Under the pieces are notes generated by a model. It was not told the origin of the DNA and ran no database searches. It saw only the letters and a program-made list of their open reading frames with translations. Of a DNA stretch of 34,096 nt, positions 24,940 through 33,499 are shown one piece after another. The position numbers and the translations under genes were made by a program. This DNA is from Eubacteriales bacterium (GTDB lineage: Bacteria; Bacillota; Clostridia; Lachnospirales; Lachnospiraceae): positions 1-34,096 of the forward strand of contig JAUNPK010000026.1 of assembly GCA_030536855.1 (NCBI GenBank), in the 5' to 3' direction. The stretch's first letter is position 1; each line of letters opens with the position of its first letter.

Positions 24940-25545
24940 TTAGTCTTCCCAAGGTCTTATCCTGTAGACAGCGCCTATTTCATCGCATATCTTTCTGCAC
25001 TCAACCTCTTCCTCGTGGGTTATTGTTGTGTCCACAGTAGTCAGTACAACTTTAAGTCCTTCCTGAACACATTCCTTTGCAAAATTTATCATGGCATCGA
25101 ATGTCACATCTCCAAATTTGCTTCTCACAAGTTCATGATATTTTTTTGCATCGGGATTATTAAGGCTTATGGAAACTGTATCAATGAGTCCCTTCATCTC
25201 CGGGGCTATGTCTCTTCCATTAATTAGATTGCCTGCTCCGTTAGTATTAATTCTTATTGGCTTGTTATTATAAGTTTTCTTAACAAATGCAGCCACTTCT
25301 TTAATTCTGTCCCACACTTCGGTAGGCTCGCCAAATCCACAGAATACCACTTCCTGAAAGTCATCAAGATTCCACTTTGCAAACTCCTGGCAAACTTCTT
25401 CTGCAGAAGGTTCTCTCTCAAGCCACAATCTTCCTGATTCCCCTATTCTGTCCATAGTCTGTCTGAGACAGAATGTACATGAATATGGGCACTTGTTTGT
25501 CATATTAACATATAAATTGTTGTGTACTTTGTATAAAATCTCCAT
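24940..25545 (-). CDS. TatD-linked radical SAM protein
   Basis: Short radical SAM enzyme of the TatD-associated family (I recall TIGR04038), function unknown. The 201-residue protein carries the 4Fe-4S motif C-x3-C-x2-C at C19, C23 and C26 (NKCPYSCTFC), the SAM-binding GFGEP block (about 70-74) and RINTNGAGNL on the following strand, and ends abruptly at RIRPWED. In many Firmicutes it is fused or adjacent to a TatD nuclease; here the neighbours are glyS and a pyridoxal kinase and no TatD is in the window. GGGAGG is 5 nt before the ATG. The stop lies in the third, degenerate copy of the AT-rich repeat. The main alternative, a QueE-like enzyme, is less likely because its start and CxxxCxxC context differ. 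Confidence 0.85.
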   Translation of the reverse strand: MEILYKVHNNLYVNMTNKCPYSCTFCLRQTMDRIGESGRLWLEREPSAEEVCQEFAKWNLDDFQEVVFCGFGEPTEVWDRIKEVAAFVKKTYNNKPIRINTNGAGNLINGRDIAPEMKGLIDTVSISLNNPDAKKYHELVRSKFGDVTFDAMINFAKECVQEGLKVVLTTVDTTITHEEEVECRKICDEIGAVYRIRPWED

Positions 25546-25592
25546 AATATCCTCCCTTTTTCCGCATCATTCCGGTATATTAATATTTTGTC

Positions 25593-26420
25593 TTATTTTA
25601 AGGTTGTCAGCAATTCTTCGAAACACACTCCATCCGTTAAAGGAATATCCATTTCTATGGATTTGAGTATACATTTTTTTATAAAATGTGATGCTTTTCT
25701 TACGGATTCATGAAAATCTACACCATTTACCGCATCAGCAGCAATTATAGCTGTAAATATATCACCTGTTCCTGAACGCTGGGTACCAACCTTCATGGTT
25801 TTAATAATATACCCTTCTTTACCTTTTTCATAGCAGTAATTTGCAATATATTTCCCTCTTTGAATTCCTGTTATAACAATTTTTTCAGGTCCCATATCAG
25901 AAAGCTTTCTTGCTATTCTTAAAAGCTCCTCATTAGAATACTCAACATCATAGGGTTCTTCTGTTATGATGCAGGCCTCCGTAAGGTTTGGCGTCAGTAT
26001 ATCCGCATATTTCACCAGTTTTTTCATTTCCTCACATGTTTCTTTAGTGTAGGTAGGATATAAATCACCATAATCTCCCATAACCGGATCCACAACAATA
26101 ATATTGTCTTTCGTCTTAAATGACTTAAAAAAATCCTCGACTATAGCAATCTGCTTGTGAGAACCCAGAAATCCGCTGCATATTCCGTCAAATTTGAGAT
26201 TAAGCTTTTTCCACTCATCTATATAACCGGTCATATAATCCGTAAAATCCTGAAAATAAAAACTGTCAAATCCTGTGTGATTGGAAAAGATTGAGGTAGG
26301 TATTGGGCAGCACTGGACTTTGAGAGCTGAAATAACCGGAAGTTCCACTGCAATGGAACATCTTCCAAATCCCGAATAATCATTAATTGCCGCGATCTTT
26401 TTATAATTGTTATGTGACAT
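25593..26420 (-). CDS. pdxY: Pyridoxal/pyridoxamine kinase
   Basis: PfkB/ribokinase-superfamily kinase that phosphorylates B6 vitamers for the salvage route to pyridoxal phosphate. The 275-residue chain shows AINDYSGFGRCSIAVELPVISAL (11-33), VVDPVMGDYG (109-118), the ADILTPNLTEA block (139-149) and the anion-hole/catalytic GTGD at 217-220 (D220). These place it with the PdxY/PdxK pyridoxamine kinase group and not with ThiD. It starts 2 nt after the recO stop, and its Shine-Dalgarno (AAGGAA) lies inside the last recO codons, so translational coupling is likely. pdxY versus pdxK naming is uncertain; the activity class is firm. Confidence 0.9.
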   Translation of the reverse strand: MSHNNYKKIAAINDYSGFGRCSIAVELPVISALKVQCCPIPTSIFSNHTGFDSFYFQDFTDYMTGYIDEWKKLNLKFDGICSGFLGSHKQIAIVEDFFKSFKTKDNIIVVDPVMGDYGDLYPTYTKETCEEMKKLVKYADILTPNLTEACIITEEPYDVEYSNEELLRIARKLSDMGPEKIVITGIQRGKYIANYCYEKGKEGYIIKTMKVGTQRSGTGDIFTAIIAADAVNGVDFHESVRKASHFIKKCILKSIEMDIPLTDGVCFEELLTTLK

Positions 26421-26422
26421 GG

Positions 26423-27178
26423 TTAATCATTCCTTTTCTGATTTTCTAACATTAATTCTTTTGATTTAAATTTCTTATCAAAAGTTACCGACTCAATACG
26501 CCCAACCACCATTCTTAACTCTGACATTACTTCTTCATTAAGAACAAATGTATATAATTTATTCAATGGTGAACTTACTATAAACTGCAAAGCATACAAT
26601 GTTGACGGCGATAGTTTAATTCCATCATTAATGCCTTTGCTACAACTGTTGCAATAAACACAATTACCTGAAAGAGAATAAGTATCAATATCTTTATCCT
26701 TTCCACATTTATAACAGGAAAAGAAATCCGGACACTCTCCGTTGATTGCAATAATTCTCAACTCATATATGTATCTTATAAGTTCATTGCTAATTTTAGG
26801 ATTGGTCAATGCTTTTAAAGATATATAGAGAAGGTTAATCATATCACTTCCGTCAAGATTTTCCCTGCCGTAGTAATCAGCCACCTCTGCCATGTAGTAT
26901 CCATACCATACAGCATCTAAATCATTAACTACATCCTCAAAATAATTGTCCGCATGAGCTTTATATACCGTATATGAATCTCTTCCCCTATACACCTCAA
27001 AGGTTCCCAGAATAAAAGGTCTGGTAACACCAATAAGGGGACTGTTAGGTCTTCTTGCGCCCTTGGCAAATGCACATATTTTACCTAACTGTCTGGTAAG
27101 TATCACTATTCTTCTATCATACTCCCCAACAGGCATGCTTGACAGAATCATGCCGGTAACTTCCGTAACATCAGCCAT
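26423..27178 (-). CDS. recO: DNA repair protein RecO
   Basis: RecFOR-pathway mediator that helps load RecA on SSB-coated single-stranded DNA. The 251-residue protein has the N-terminal OB fold with EVTGMILSSMPVGEYDRRIVILTRQLGKICAFAKGAR in its first 41 residues, the helical middle domain, and a zinc-binding site C155, C158, C173, C176 (CYKC and CVYC). GAGG is 5 nt before the ATG. It follows era by 61 nt and overlaps the ribosome site of pdxY. The era-recO pair, often followed by glyS in Firmicutes, is kept here with pdxY and a radical SAM gene inserted before glyS. Confidence 0.95.
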   Translation of the reverse strand: MADVTEVTGMILSSMPVGEYDRRIVILTRQLGKICAFAKGARRPNSPLIGVTRPFILGTFEVYRGRDSYTVYKAHADNYFEDVVNDLDAVWYGYYMAEVADYYGRENLDGSDMINLLYISLKALTNPKISNELIRYIYELRIIAINGECPDFFSCYKCGKDKDIDTYSLSGNCVYCNSCSKGINDGIKLSPSTLYALQFIVSSPLNKLYTFVLNEEVMSELRMVVGRIESVTFDKKFKSKELMLENQKRND

Positions 27179-27239
27179 TTTAACCTCTTATCTGAGCCAC
27201 TTATCCACAAGAGACATTTTATCAGCTCTTTTATCAGTT

Positions 27240-28217
27240 TTATTGATTAGATTTATTATCCTTTTTATCATAGCCAAAATTCTTTATAAGAATATCACTT
27301 TCGCGCCATTCCTTCTTAACCTTGACCCAAAGCTTAAGATTAACCTTGTTTCCAATCTGTTTTTCTATTTCATAACGGGCATTGGTACCAATCTTCTTAA
27401 GCATTTCTCCACCTTTGCCGATTATTATTCCTTTATGGGAATCTCGTTCGCATATAATAGTTGCATCAATATCAGTTATCACACCCTTTGGTGTTTCTCT
27501 GTCCTTAAACCTGTCGATAACAACTGCAATACCATGTGGAATTTCTTCATTCAATGCATGAAGAGCTTTTTCTCTTATAAGCTCAGATACAATCTGTCTC
27601 ATAGGCTGATCCGTAACGGTATCTTCGTCGTAAAACATTGGTCCGTAAGTAAGATACTTAAATATTGTGTCAATCAGGTCATCCACATTATTACCGTTTC
27701 TTGCTGATACAGGAACTATTTCATCAAATGTTATTTCCTTGCTGTAGCAGTCAATAACCGGCAGAATTTCCTCTTTCTTAATGGTATCAACCTTATTAAT
27801 AACAAGAATTTTAGGAGCATTTACATTTTTTAATTTTTCGATAATATGTCTTTCACCTGCACCTATATAAGTTGTAGGTTCTACAAGCCAACATACAACA
27901 TCCACTTCTCCAATTGTCTTCTCAGCTGCACCTACCATATACTCTCCAAGCTTATTCTTAGCTTTGTGTATACCCGGCGTATCAACAAATACAATCTGTC
28001 CTCTTTCATCGGTATAGACAGTCTGTATTCTGTTTCTTGTTGTCTGTGGCTTATTGGATGTTATGGCAATCTTCTGCCCTATTATCCTGTTCATCAATGT
28101 AGACTTTCCAACATTAGGTCTTCCAATAAATGTAACAAAACCCGATTTGGTATTGTTGTTGTCTGTAGATGTGCCTCCTGTTATTCCGCTTGCTGCAAGC
28201 ATTTCATCTAAGTTCAT
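27240..28217 (-). CDS. era: GTPase Era
   Basis: Essential GTPase that binds 16S rRNA and assists 30S maturation. GTP-binding motifs are G1 GRPNVGKS (32-39), G3 DTPG (79-82) and G4 NKVD (141-144), with the Era effector block SNKPQTTRNRIQ between. The C-terminal KH domain carries GIIIGKGGEMLKKIG (about 268-282). At 325 residues it has about 24 extra residues at the N-terminus (NLDEMLAASGITGGTSTDNN), a low-complexity extension absent from the roughly 300-residue Bacillus protein. AAAGGAA 6 nt before the ATG at 28217 supports the longer start, although the Met at codon 6 cannot be excluded. It starts 19 nt after the M16C peptidase gene. Confidence 0.97.
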   Translation of the reverse strand: MNLDEMLAASGITGGTSTDNNNTKSGFVTFIGRPNVGKSTLMNRIIGQKIAITSNKPQTTRNRIQTVYTDERGQIVFVDTPGIHKAKNKLGEYMVGAAEKTIGEVDVVCWLVEPTTYIGAGERHIIEKLKNVNAPKILVINKVDTIKKEEILPVIDCYSKEITFDEIVPVSARNGNNVDDLIDTIFKYLTYGPMFYDEDTVTDQPMRQIVSELIREKALHALNEEIPHGIAVVIDRFKDRETPKGVITDIDATIICERDSHKGIIIGKGGEMLKKIGTNARYEIEKQIGNKVNLKLWVKVKKEWRESDILIKNFGYDKKDNKSNQ

Positions 28218-28236
28218 TAAAGTTTCCTTTCATCCG

Positions 28237-31212
28237 CTATTCCTTATCATCCCCGATATAAAGAGGTCTGATAACATCAAACATTTCCCTGTTACTTTCA
28301 ATTTCCTTCTGATTTCCAACAACCACAAGATAATTCTGGTCAACCGCTGTTCTTACCAAAGGTGCCAGTGCTCTTATACTTTCCACATCAGCATCCAATA
28401 CTTCGAGTCTGTCCTCCTTTAGCATTTCGTATGAAGTATTACAGAAATAATGCGTGAAGGAACGAATCCCCTCCGCTGATGGTGTTAAAGGTGTATCAAT
28501 TTCTCCAATGGTACCGATTATGAATTTCACCATATCCCTGTCACTTACTGAGAATTTTTCTATATAATCCGCAGCTTCTTCATATATCAGGTTTGTTTCA
28601 CGAAGCTTAGGGTCTCTGTAAGATACCATGTAAAAATCACCGTTTCTTGTAGCTCCGCTCATGCAACCGTATGCCCCGCCTTTAACACGTACATTATTCC
28701 ACAGATAATCGTAAGAGAAAATAACCTTAAGCACTTTCAGTGCTCCCGTATAGCTCATTCCGTCTCCGGCAAAATTACCGCATCTTGCTACATACTGAAC
28801 CTGGGATGACGAAGTAAAAGCTGTTTTCACATTTTCAATTTCAAAATGTCTCTCCTCCGGCTTTCTGTGTTCATCATTAACTTTTCCTTCGAATGATACA
28901 AATGCTTCTGCAAACTTGTCATAGCCTTCATCATCTGTTGTAATACTTACAATAAGATTATCCCTTGTAAATATAAGCTTTACTAAAGTCTCCAGCTTTT
29001 CCGCAATATCTTCTTTAAGTTCATCAAAATTGCTGTCAAGTTTCTGTACAAGCTCGTAAAACCTGTACCCACGCATAAGGTCGGAATAATATGCCGCAGA
29101 AGAAAACTGAGCACTTGCATAATTCATAGCCAGTGAATGGCCTGAATTCATCATATAGGCTTCCAATCTTGATCTGCTTCTTGAGATAATCTCCTTCAGG
29201 CGTTTGTAATTCCTGAATTTTGTATGGTAAACCATCTCGTCTATCATATCCAGGATAAAAGGTATCTTATCAAATAAGACCTTACCTCTCAACTCATAAA
29301 GAATACTGTCCTTATGGATATCCACCTTATCTCTGTAAACTGCCGCATCCGTTGTGAGTCCTCCGCAATTCATATATATTTCATTGGTAAACTCAGGATA
29401 TGTATACTTCTCAGTATCCATAAGCCCAAGTGTTGAACTTAATAATCCGATATATCCCAGTAATTCATCAGGAACATTCATACAGTTAAAAGTCAGCATC
29501 AGATATGCAATCTTATTGGTAAACAGATTGTGATGAACAACCTTAATTCCATCAATATCCTTAAGATCATTATAAAGTTTTCTCGGTTCCCGCCGGATAT
29601 CAGAAAGCTTAAGCATAGGAATTTTTTCCAAATCTTCCTGACTTGACGGTTTGTCCTGATAATCCTTTAAAGCCTTTGTATCCTTAACAAGCTGTTCAAG
29701 CTCTTCTCTTGAAAGGCTATTCTTATATTCCGCCAGTTTTCTTGTTTCCCGTTCTTCCATTTCTTCAAGAAGACCATGTTTTGGAACAAGACTGATAACA
29801 ACTTCATGATTATTGTTAAGTATATAATCCCTTACAAGATTCTCGAACAAGCCTTCTTCTGCTTCTTTCTTTATCTGTTCAAATGTCTCTGAAGCCTCAA
29901 CATGAATAAATGGCTTTGTATCATCATAAAGCCAGCTGTCCATCATGGTAAGATAATACATCAGTCCCTTCGGATATGCCCCATAGTCGGACTCTCTGTA
30001 CTTAAACTCGTAATAATTGATACCTGCCTTTATTGTCCTTTCGTTAAACCCATTTTTTACGATATCTGACAAAACATCTTCAATTGTTTTAACAAAAAGC
30101 TCTCTTTGTTCCTCATTGGCATTTTTAGCAATAATTGAATACACCGGCTGACATACAGATGTCTCAAAGCTTGAGTACACATCTGTACTTATTCCCACAT
30201 CCATAAGAGCCTGTTTAAGCACTGCTCCCGGTGACAGCACCAATGCATAATCAAGTATCTGCATAGCAAGGTACAGCTTTGCATCAAGGGAAGTTCCCAC
30301 TACAACATTATAAGAGAGAAATGTATTATTTTCCAAAGACTCGTCATCTGTCACAGGGTATTCCTTTACCATATACTTAGGTTCTTCAAAAGGTTTCTGT
30401 ATTTCTATATGAGAATCAATATTGATATCATTTTTTTCAAAATCGGACAAATAACACTCATCAAGATAATTAAGTCTCTCTTCCACATTCATATTTCCAT
30501 AAAGATAAATATAACTGTTGGAAGGATGATAATATTCCTTATGATATTTCAAAAATTCCTCGTATGTTAAAGCCGGTATTTTTTCCGGGTCCCCGCCTGA
30601 TTCAAATCTATATGCAGTATCAGGAAAAAGTTCAACAAATGTGTACCTTGAAAGAACATCATCAGGAGATGAATAAACACCCTTCATCTCATTGAACACA
30701 ACACCATTATATTTTAACTCTCCATCTACATTTTCAAGTTCATAGTGCCATCCTTCCTGCTTAAAAATTTCCGGATGTTTGTAAATATCAGGATAGAATA
30801 CCGCATCCATATACACATCCATAATATTTTTAAAATCAGCATCATTGCAACTGGCTACCGGATAAACAGTCTTGTCCGGATAAGTCATAGCATTTAAAAA
30901 TGTATTAAGAGAACCCTTGCATAATTCAACAAAAGGATCTTTTACAGGATATTTTCTTGAGCCGCATAATGTTGAATGTTCAAGAATATGCTGCAAACCG
31001 GTATCATTGAAAGGAGGTGTCTTAAATCCTATGGAAAATACTTTGTTATCATCATCGTTGGATATCACCACCACTCTTGCCCCTGACTTTTTGTGAACAA
31101 GAATCAGGCCTACCGAATTAAGGTCTTCAAGACAGGTCATTTCTGCCACATCATAATTTTTTATGTCTGATTTTTTCAATTCTTCCATTCTATTTTCAAC
31201 ATTAAAGCTCAT
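28237..31212 (-). CDS. M16C-family zinc metallopeptidase (PreP/insulinase-like)
   Basis: Large pitrilysin-family peptidase of the one-chain presequence-protease (M16C) type, which degrades short unfolded peptides. The 991-residue protein has the inverted zinc motif HxxEH as H75-I-L-E78-H79 (GLQHILEHSTLCG) and the third ligand E175 in FNEMKGVYSSPDD, 96 residues after H79 as in human PreP. Two repeated halves follow, with YHPSNSYIYLYGN in the first and VKGGAYGCMSG (about 845) in the second, the conserved substrate-binding block. No signal peptide, so probably cytoplasmic. AAAGGGG is 7 nt before the ATG. It lies between a GT8 gene (18 nt) and era (19 nt) in a compact run. Substrate in this organism is unknown. 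Confidence 0.95.
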   Translation of the reverse strand: MSFNVENRMEELKKSDIKNYDVAEMTCLEDLNSVGLILVHKKSGARVVVISNDDDNKVFSIGFKTPPFNDTGLQHILEHSTLCGSRKYPVKDPFVELCKGSLNTFLNAMTYPDKTVYPVASCNDADFKNIMDVYMDAVFYPDIYKHPEIFKQEGWHYELENVDGELKYNGVVFNEMKGVYSSPDDVLSRYTFVELFPDTAYRFESGGDPEKIPALTYEEFLKYHKEYYHPSNSYIYLYGNMNVEERLNYLDECYLSDFEKNDINIDSHIEIQKPFEEPKYMVKEYPVTDDESLENNTFLSYNVVVGTSLDAKLYLAMQILDYALVLSPGAVLKQALMDVGISTDVYSSFETSVCQPVYSIIAKNANEEQRELFVKTIEDVLSDIVKNGFNERTIKAGINYYEFKYRESDYGAYPKGLMYYLTMMDSWLYDDTKPFIHVEASETFEQIKKEAEEGLFENLVRDYILNNNHEVVISLVPKHGLLEEMEERETRKLAEYKNSLSREELEQLVKDTKALKDYQDKPSSQEDLEKIPMLKLSDIRREPRKLYNDLKDIDGIKVVHHNLFTNKIAYLMLTFNCMNVPDELLGYIGLLSSTLGLMDTEKYTYPEFTNEIYMNCGGLTTDAAVYRDKVDIHKDSILYELRGKVLFDKIPFILDMIDEMVYHTKFRNYKRLKEIISRSRSRLEAYMMNSGHSLAMNYASAQFSSAAYYSDLMRGYRFYELVQKLDSNFDELKEDIAEKLETLVKLIFTRDNLIVSITTDDEGYDKFAEAFVSFEGKVNDEHRKPEERHFEIENVKTAFTSSSQVQYVARCGNFAGDGMSYTGALKVLKVIFSYDYLWNNVRVKGGAYGCMSGATRNGDFYMVSYRDPKLRETNLIYEEAADYIEKFSVSDRDMVKFIIGTIGEIDTPLTPSAEGIRSFTHYFCNTSYEMLKEDRLEVLDADVESIRALAPLVRTAVDQNYLVVVGNQKEIESNREMFDVIRPLYIGDDKE

Positions 31213-31230
31213 TAAAAATCCCCTTTACAT

Positions 31231-32193
31231 TTATACTGTAATTTTTGCCCCATTTTTGATTGCATATACAAAACATTTATCTGTTTTTGGCACATCCACA
31301 GCTCTCTGAACAAGCACCTTGAAATTCTTGTCATCATTTTCTTTTTCCGTATCACTGTAGTTATCTTTTATATCATGAATTTCTTTACTAAATTCTGTCT
31401 TATCCGCATAACTCCAAAAATAATCTTCATAACCTACGCCATCATAATGCCATGGTTTTTGGAAAAGATTATAATGAATAAGCTTAGGATTTTCAAATGG
31501 CTGGGCGAGTCCCGGTGCAGGCATGGAATCCCATCTGTTATCTATATGGAGTATCCGTCCTTTACACATTGCATTAATATAGTCCTGGTCAGGCGCAATT
31601 ACATCAAATTTATAATTATGTAATAAATCCATAAACTTCTCAGCAAACTTAACCTTCCTAAGTTCCTTCAAATTCATAAGAAGCACACCTGAATTAATAT
31701 ACTCATCTCCTCTTACACCCACTGCATTTTTGTAATAATTCTGAATTTCATCAAACTCTGCAACAGAAATATCAACACATCCACCTATAAGATTATCTTT
31801 AAGATCAATATTATAAAGCTCTGATATATCACCCGGCACAATTATATCACTGTCTATATAGATGCCTTTATCGTATTCAGGAAACATATCCGCAATAAAG
31901 AGTCTGTAGAAAATTGTAAGCGTAAAGTAATCGTAATGAAGCCTGTTATCAGATTTATTAGTAAAGCTTTCCGCAGATAACTGTTGCATTGCTACAAACT
32001 CAACACTGAAATTCTCAGTTTTCATGGCACTGAGCTTCCTAATATTGGTTTCATTCAAGCCATCATTAATAACAATTATCTTATATTTATATTCCTTTGA
32101 AGCATTATCAATTATTGAGCGCAAAGCCACTCCAAGAAAAGGGGCATAACTATCATCCACAGCAAAGAATATTGGAATAGTATCTTTATACAT
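31231..32193 (-). CDS. GT8-family glycosyltransferase
   Basis: Retaining glycosyltransferase of family 8 (glycogenin/LgtC/GatL-like), using a nucleotide sugar with Mn2+. The 320-residue protein has the N-terminal IPIFFAVDDSYAPFLGVALRSI, the metal-binding DxD motif DSD at 114-116 (IYIDSDIIVPGDI), NSGVLLMN (167-174), DQDYINAMC (202-210) and the HYNLFQKPW block (240-248, family HxxGxxKPW with L for G). The longer open frame to 32274 would overlap the end of dnaJ; the ATG at 32193 has AAGGAGA 10 nt upstream and matches the family start. It is 22 nt after the dnaJ stop. Acceptor unknown: glycogen, a surface glycan or a glycosylated protein are all possible. Confidence 0.92.
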   Translation of the reverse strand: MYKDTIPIFFAVDDSYAPFLGVALRSIIDNASKEYKYKIIVINDGLNETNIRKLSAMKTENFSVEFVAMQQLSAESFTNKSDNRLHYDYFTLTIFYRLFIADMFPEYDKGIYIDSDIIVPGDISELYNIDLKDNLIGGCVDISVAEFDEIQNYYKNAVGVRGDEYINSGVLLMNLKELRKVKFAEKFMDLLHNYKFDVIAPDQDYINAMCKGRILHIDNRWDSMPAPGLAQPFENPKLIHYNLFQKPWHYDGVGYEDYFWSYADKTEFSKEIHDIKDNYSDTEKENDDKNFKVLVQRAVDVPKTDKCFVYAIKNGAKITV

Positions 32194-32215
32194 ATATATT
32201 TTTTCTCCTTGTCTG

Positions 32216-33337
32216 TTATTTAAATAATCCTTTTTTCTTTGATGGTTTTGACTCCCCCGTAAGAGTTTTATCATAAGCTAACAGTGCTTCTTTCTGTTCA
32301 TTGTTAAGTTTTGTAGGAATATCAACTATAAGTGTAATATAGTGGTCTCCTCTTACAGACTGGCTCCTGAGGGTAGGCATACCCTTTCCTTTAAGTCTTA
32401 CCCTTGTTCCTGATGCAGTTCCGGGTTTAACCTCATATAACACTTCGCCATCTACAGTTTTAACCTTGATTTCTCCTCCCAGAACGGCAGTAGGATAACT
32501 TATTCTCACATCAGAGAAAATGTTGTATCCGTCTCTTTCAAAATTAGGGTCTGCTGAAATCATAACCGCAACCAAAAGGTCACCTCTGGCGCCTCCGTTA
32601 ATTCCCGGCTCACCCTTGCCTTGTATTCTGACGCATTGTCCGTTATCAATACCGGCAGGAATACTAACCTCTATAGTCTTTTTACTGCTGATATATCCGG
32701 TTCCGTAACAATCAGGACATTTTTCTTTTATGATTTTACCTGTTCCGTGACAATCAGGACATGGCTGAACACTTTTCATCATTCCCAAAAATGACTGCTG
32801 CGTTATTGTGACCTGTCCCCTTCCGCCACACTTGCCACAGGTTTCAGGACTTGTTCCTGCCTTAGCTCCTGTTCCGTGACAAGAATTACAAGCATCTTTT
32901 AAGGTTACATCTATCTTCTTTGATGTTCCTGTTACCGATTCGGCAAAGGTAATCCGTACATTTACTCTTATATCTGCTCCACGTCTTGGGCCGTTGCTGT
33001 TTCTTCTGCTGCTTCCTCCGCCAAACATTCCACCGAACAGGTCTCCAAATATATCTCCCATATCACCGAAATCAAAGTCAAATCCTCCGGCTCCTGCACC
33101 GCCGCTTCCGTCAAATGCAGCATGACCGAACTGATCATACTGTCTTCTCTTATCCGGATCGCTAAGCACAGCATAAGCCTCTGAAGCCTCTTTGAATTTT
33201 GCCTCAGCCTCTTTATCTCCCGGATTGGTATCAGGGTGATATTTCTTTGCCAGCTGTCTGTAAGCCTTCTTTATAGCTGAATCATCAGCATCCTTGGATA
33301 TACCAAGGACTTCATAATAATCTCTCTTATCTGCCAT
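32216..33337 (-). CDS. dnaJ: Chaperone protein DnaJ
   Basis: Type I J-protein that delivers unfolded substrates to DnaK and triggers its ATPase. The 373-residue protein has a J domain with HPD at 34-36, a Gly/Phe-rich segment (about 75-110, [20 protein letters not shown]), four zinc-finger repeats [32 protein letters not shown], and C-terminal beta domains ([22 protein letters not shown]). Its Shine-Dalgarno is weak (GAAAG 4 nt or GGAG 13 nt before the ATG). dnaK lies 162 nt upstream behind a hairpin terminator, so dnaJ may need its own promoter (TTGTGC/TATGCA with 17-nt spacing is a weak candidate). No CIRCE inverted repeat is seen in that gap. Confidence 0.97.
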   Translation of the reverse strand: MADKRDYYEVLGISKDADDSAIKKAYRQLAKKYHPDTNPGDKEAEAKFKEASEAYAVLSDPDKRRQYDQFGHAAFDGSGGAGAGGFDFDFGDMGDIFGDLFGGMFGGGSSRRNSNGPRRGADIRVNVRITFAESVTGTSKKIDVTLKDACNSCHGTGAKAGTSPETCGKCGGRGQVTITQQSFLGMMKSVQPCPDCHGTGKIIKEKCPDCYGTGYISSKKTIEVSIPAGIDNGQCVRIQGKGEPGINGGARGDLLVAVMISADPNFERDGYNIFSDVRISYPTAVLGGEIKVKTVDGEVLYEVKPGTASGTRVRLKGKGMPTLRSQSVRGDHYITLIVDIPTKLNNEQKEALLAYDKTLTGESKPSKKKGLFK

Positions 33338-33414
33338 AATCTTTCAATAACTCCAATCAATATATTAAAGTTTACCTTGTTGCATATCTGTTACACATTT
33401 ACTGCACAAATAAC

Positions 33415-33450
33415 ACTAAAACTGCACGAGGCAAATGCCTCATGCAGTTT
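33415..33450 (-). terminator. Hairpin terminator after dnaK
   Basis: Arms AAACTGCA (33419-33426) and TGCAGTTT (33443-33450) plus an inner GAGGC/GCCTC stem, a single C-A mismatch and a 4-nt loop. On the minus strand the stem ends in TTTTAG, which makes a modest terminator that could be partly read through into dnaJ. Confidence 0.75.
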
Positions 33451-33499
33451 AATTATTCTTAAATGTTTATGCTTTAAACTTCCCTATGGAATTTAGATT

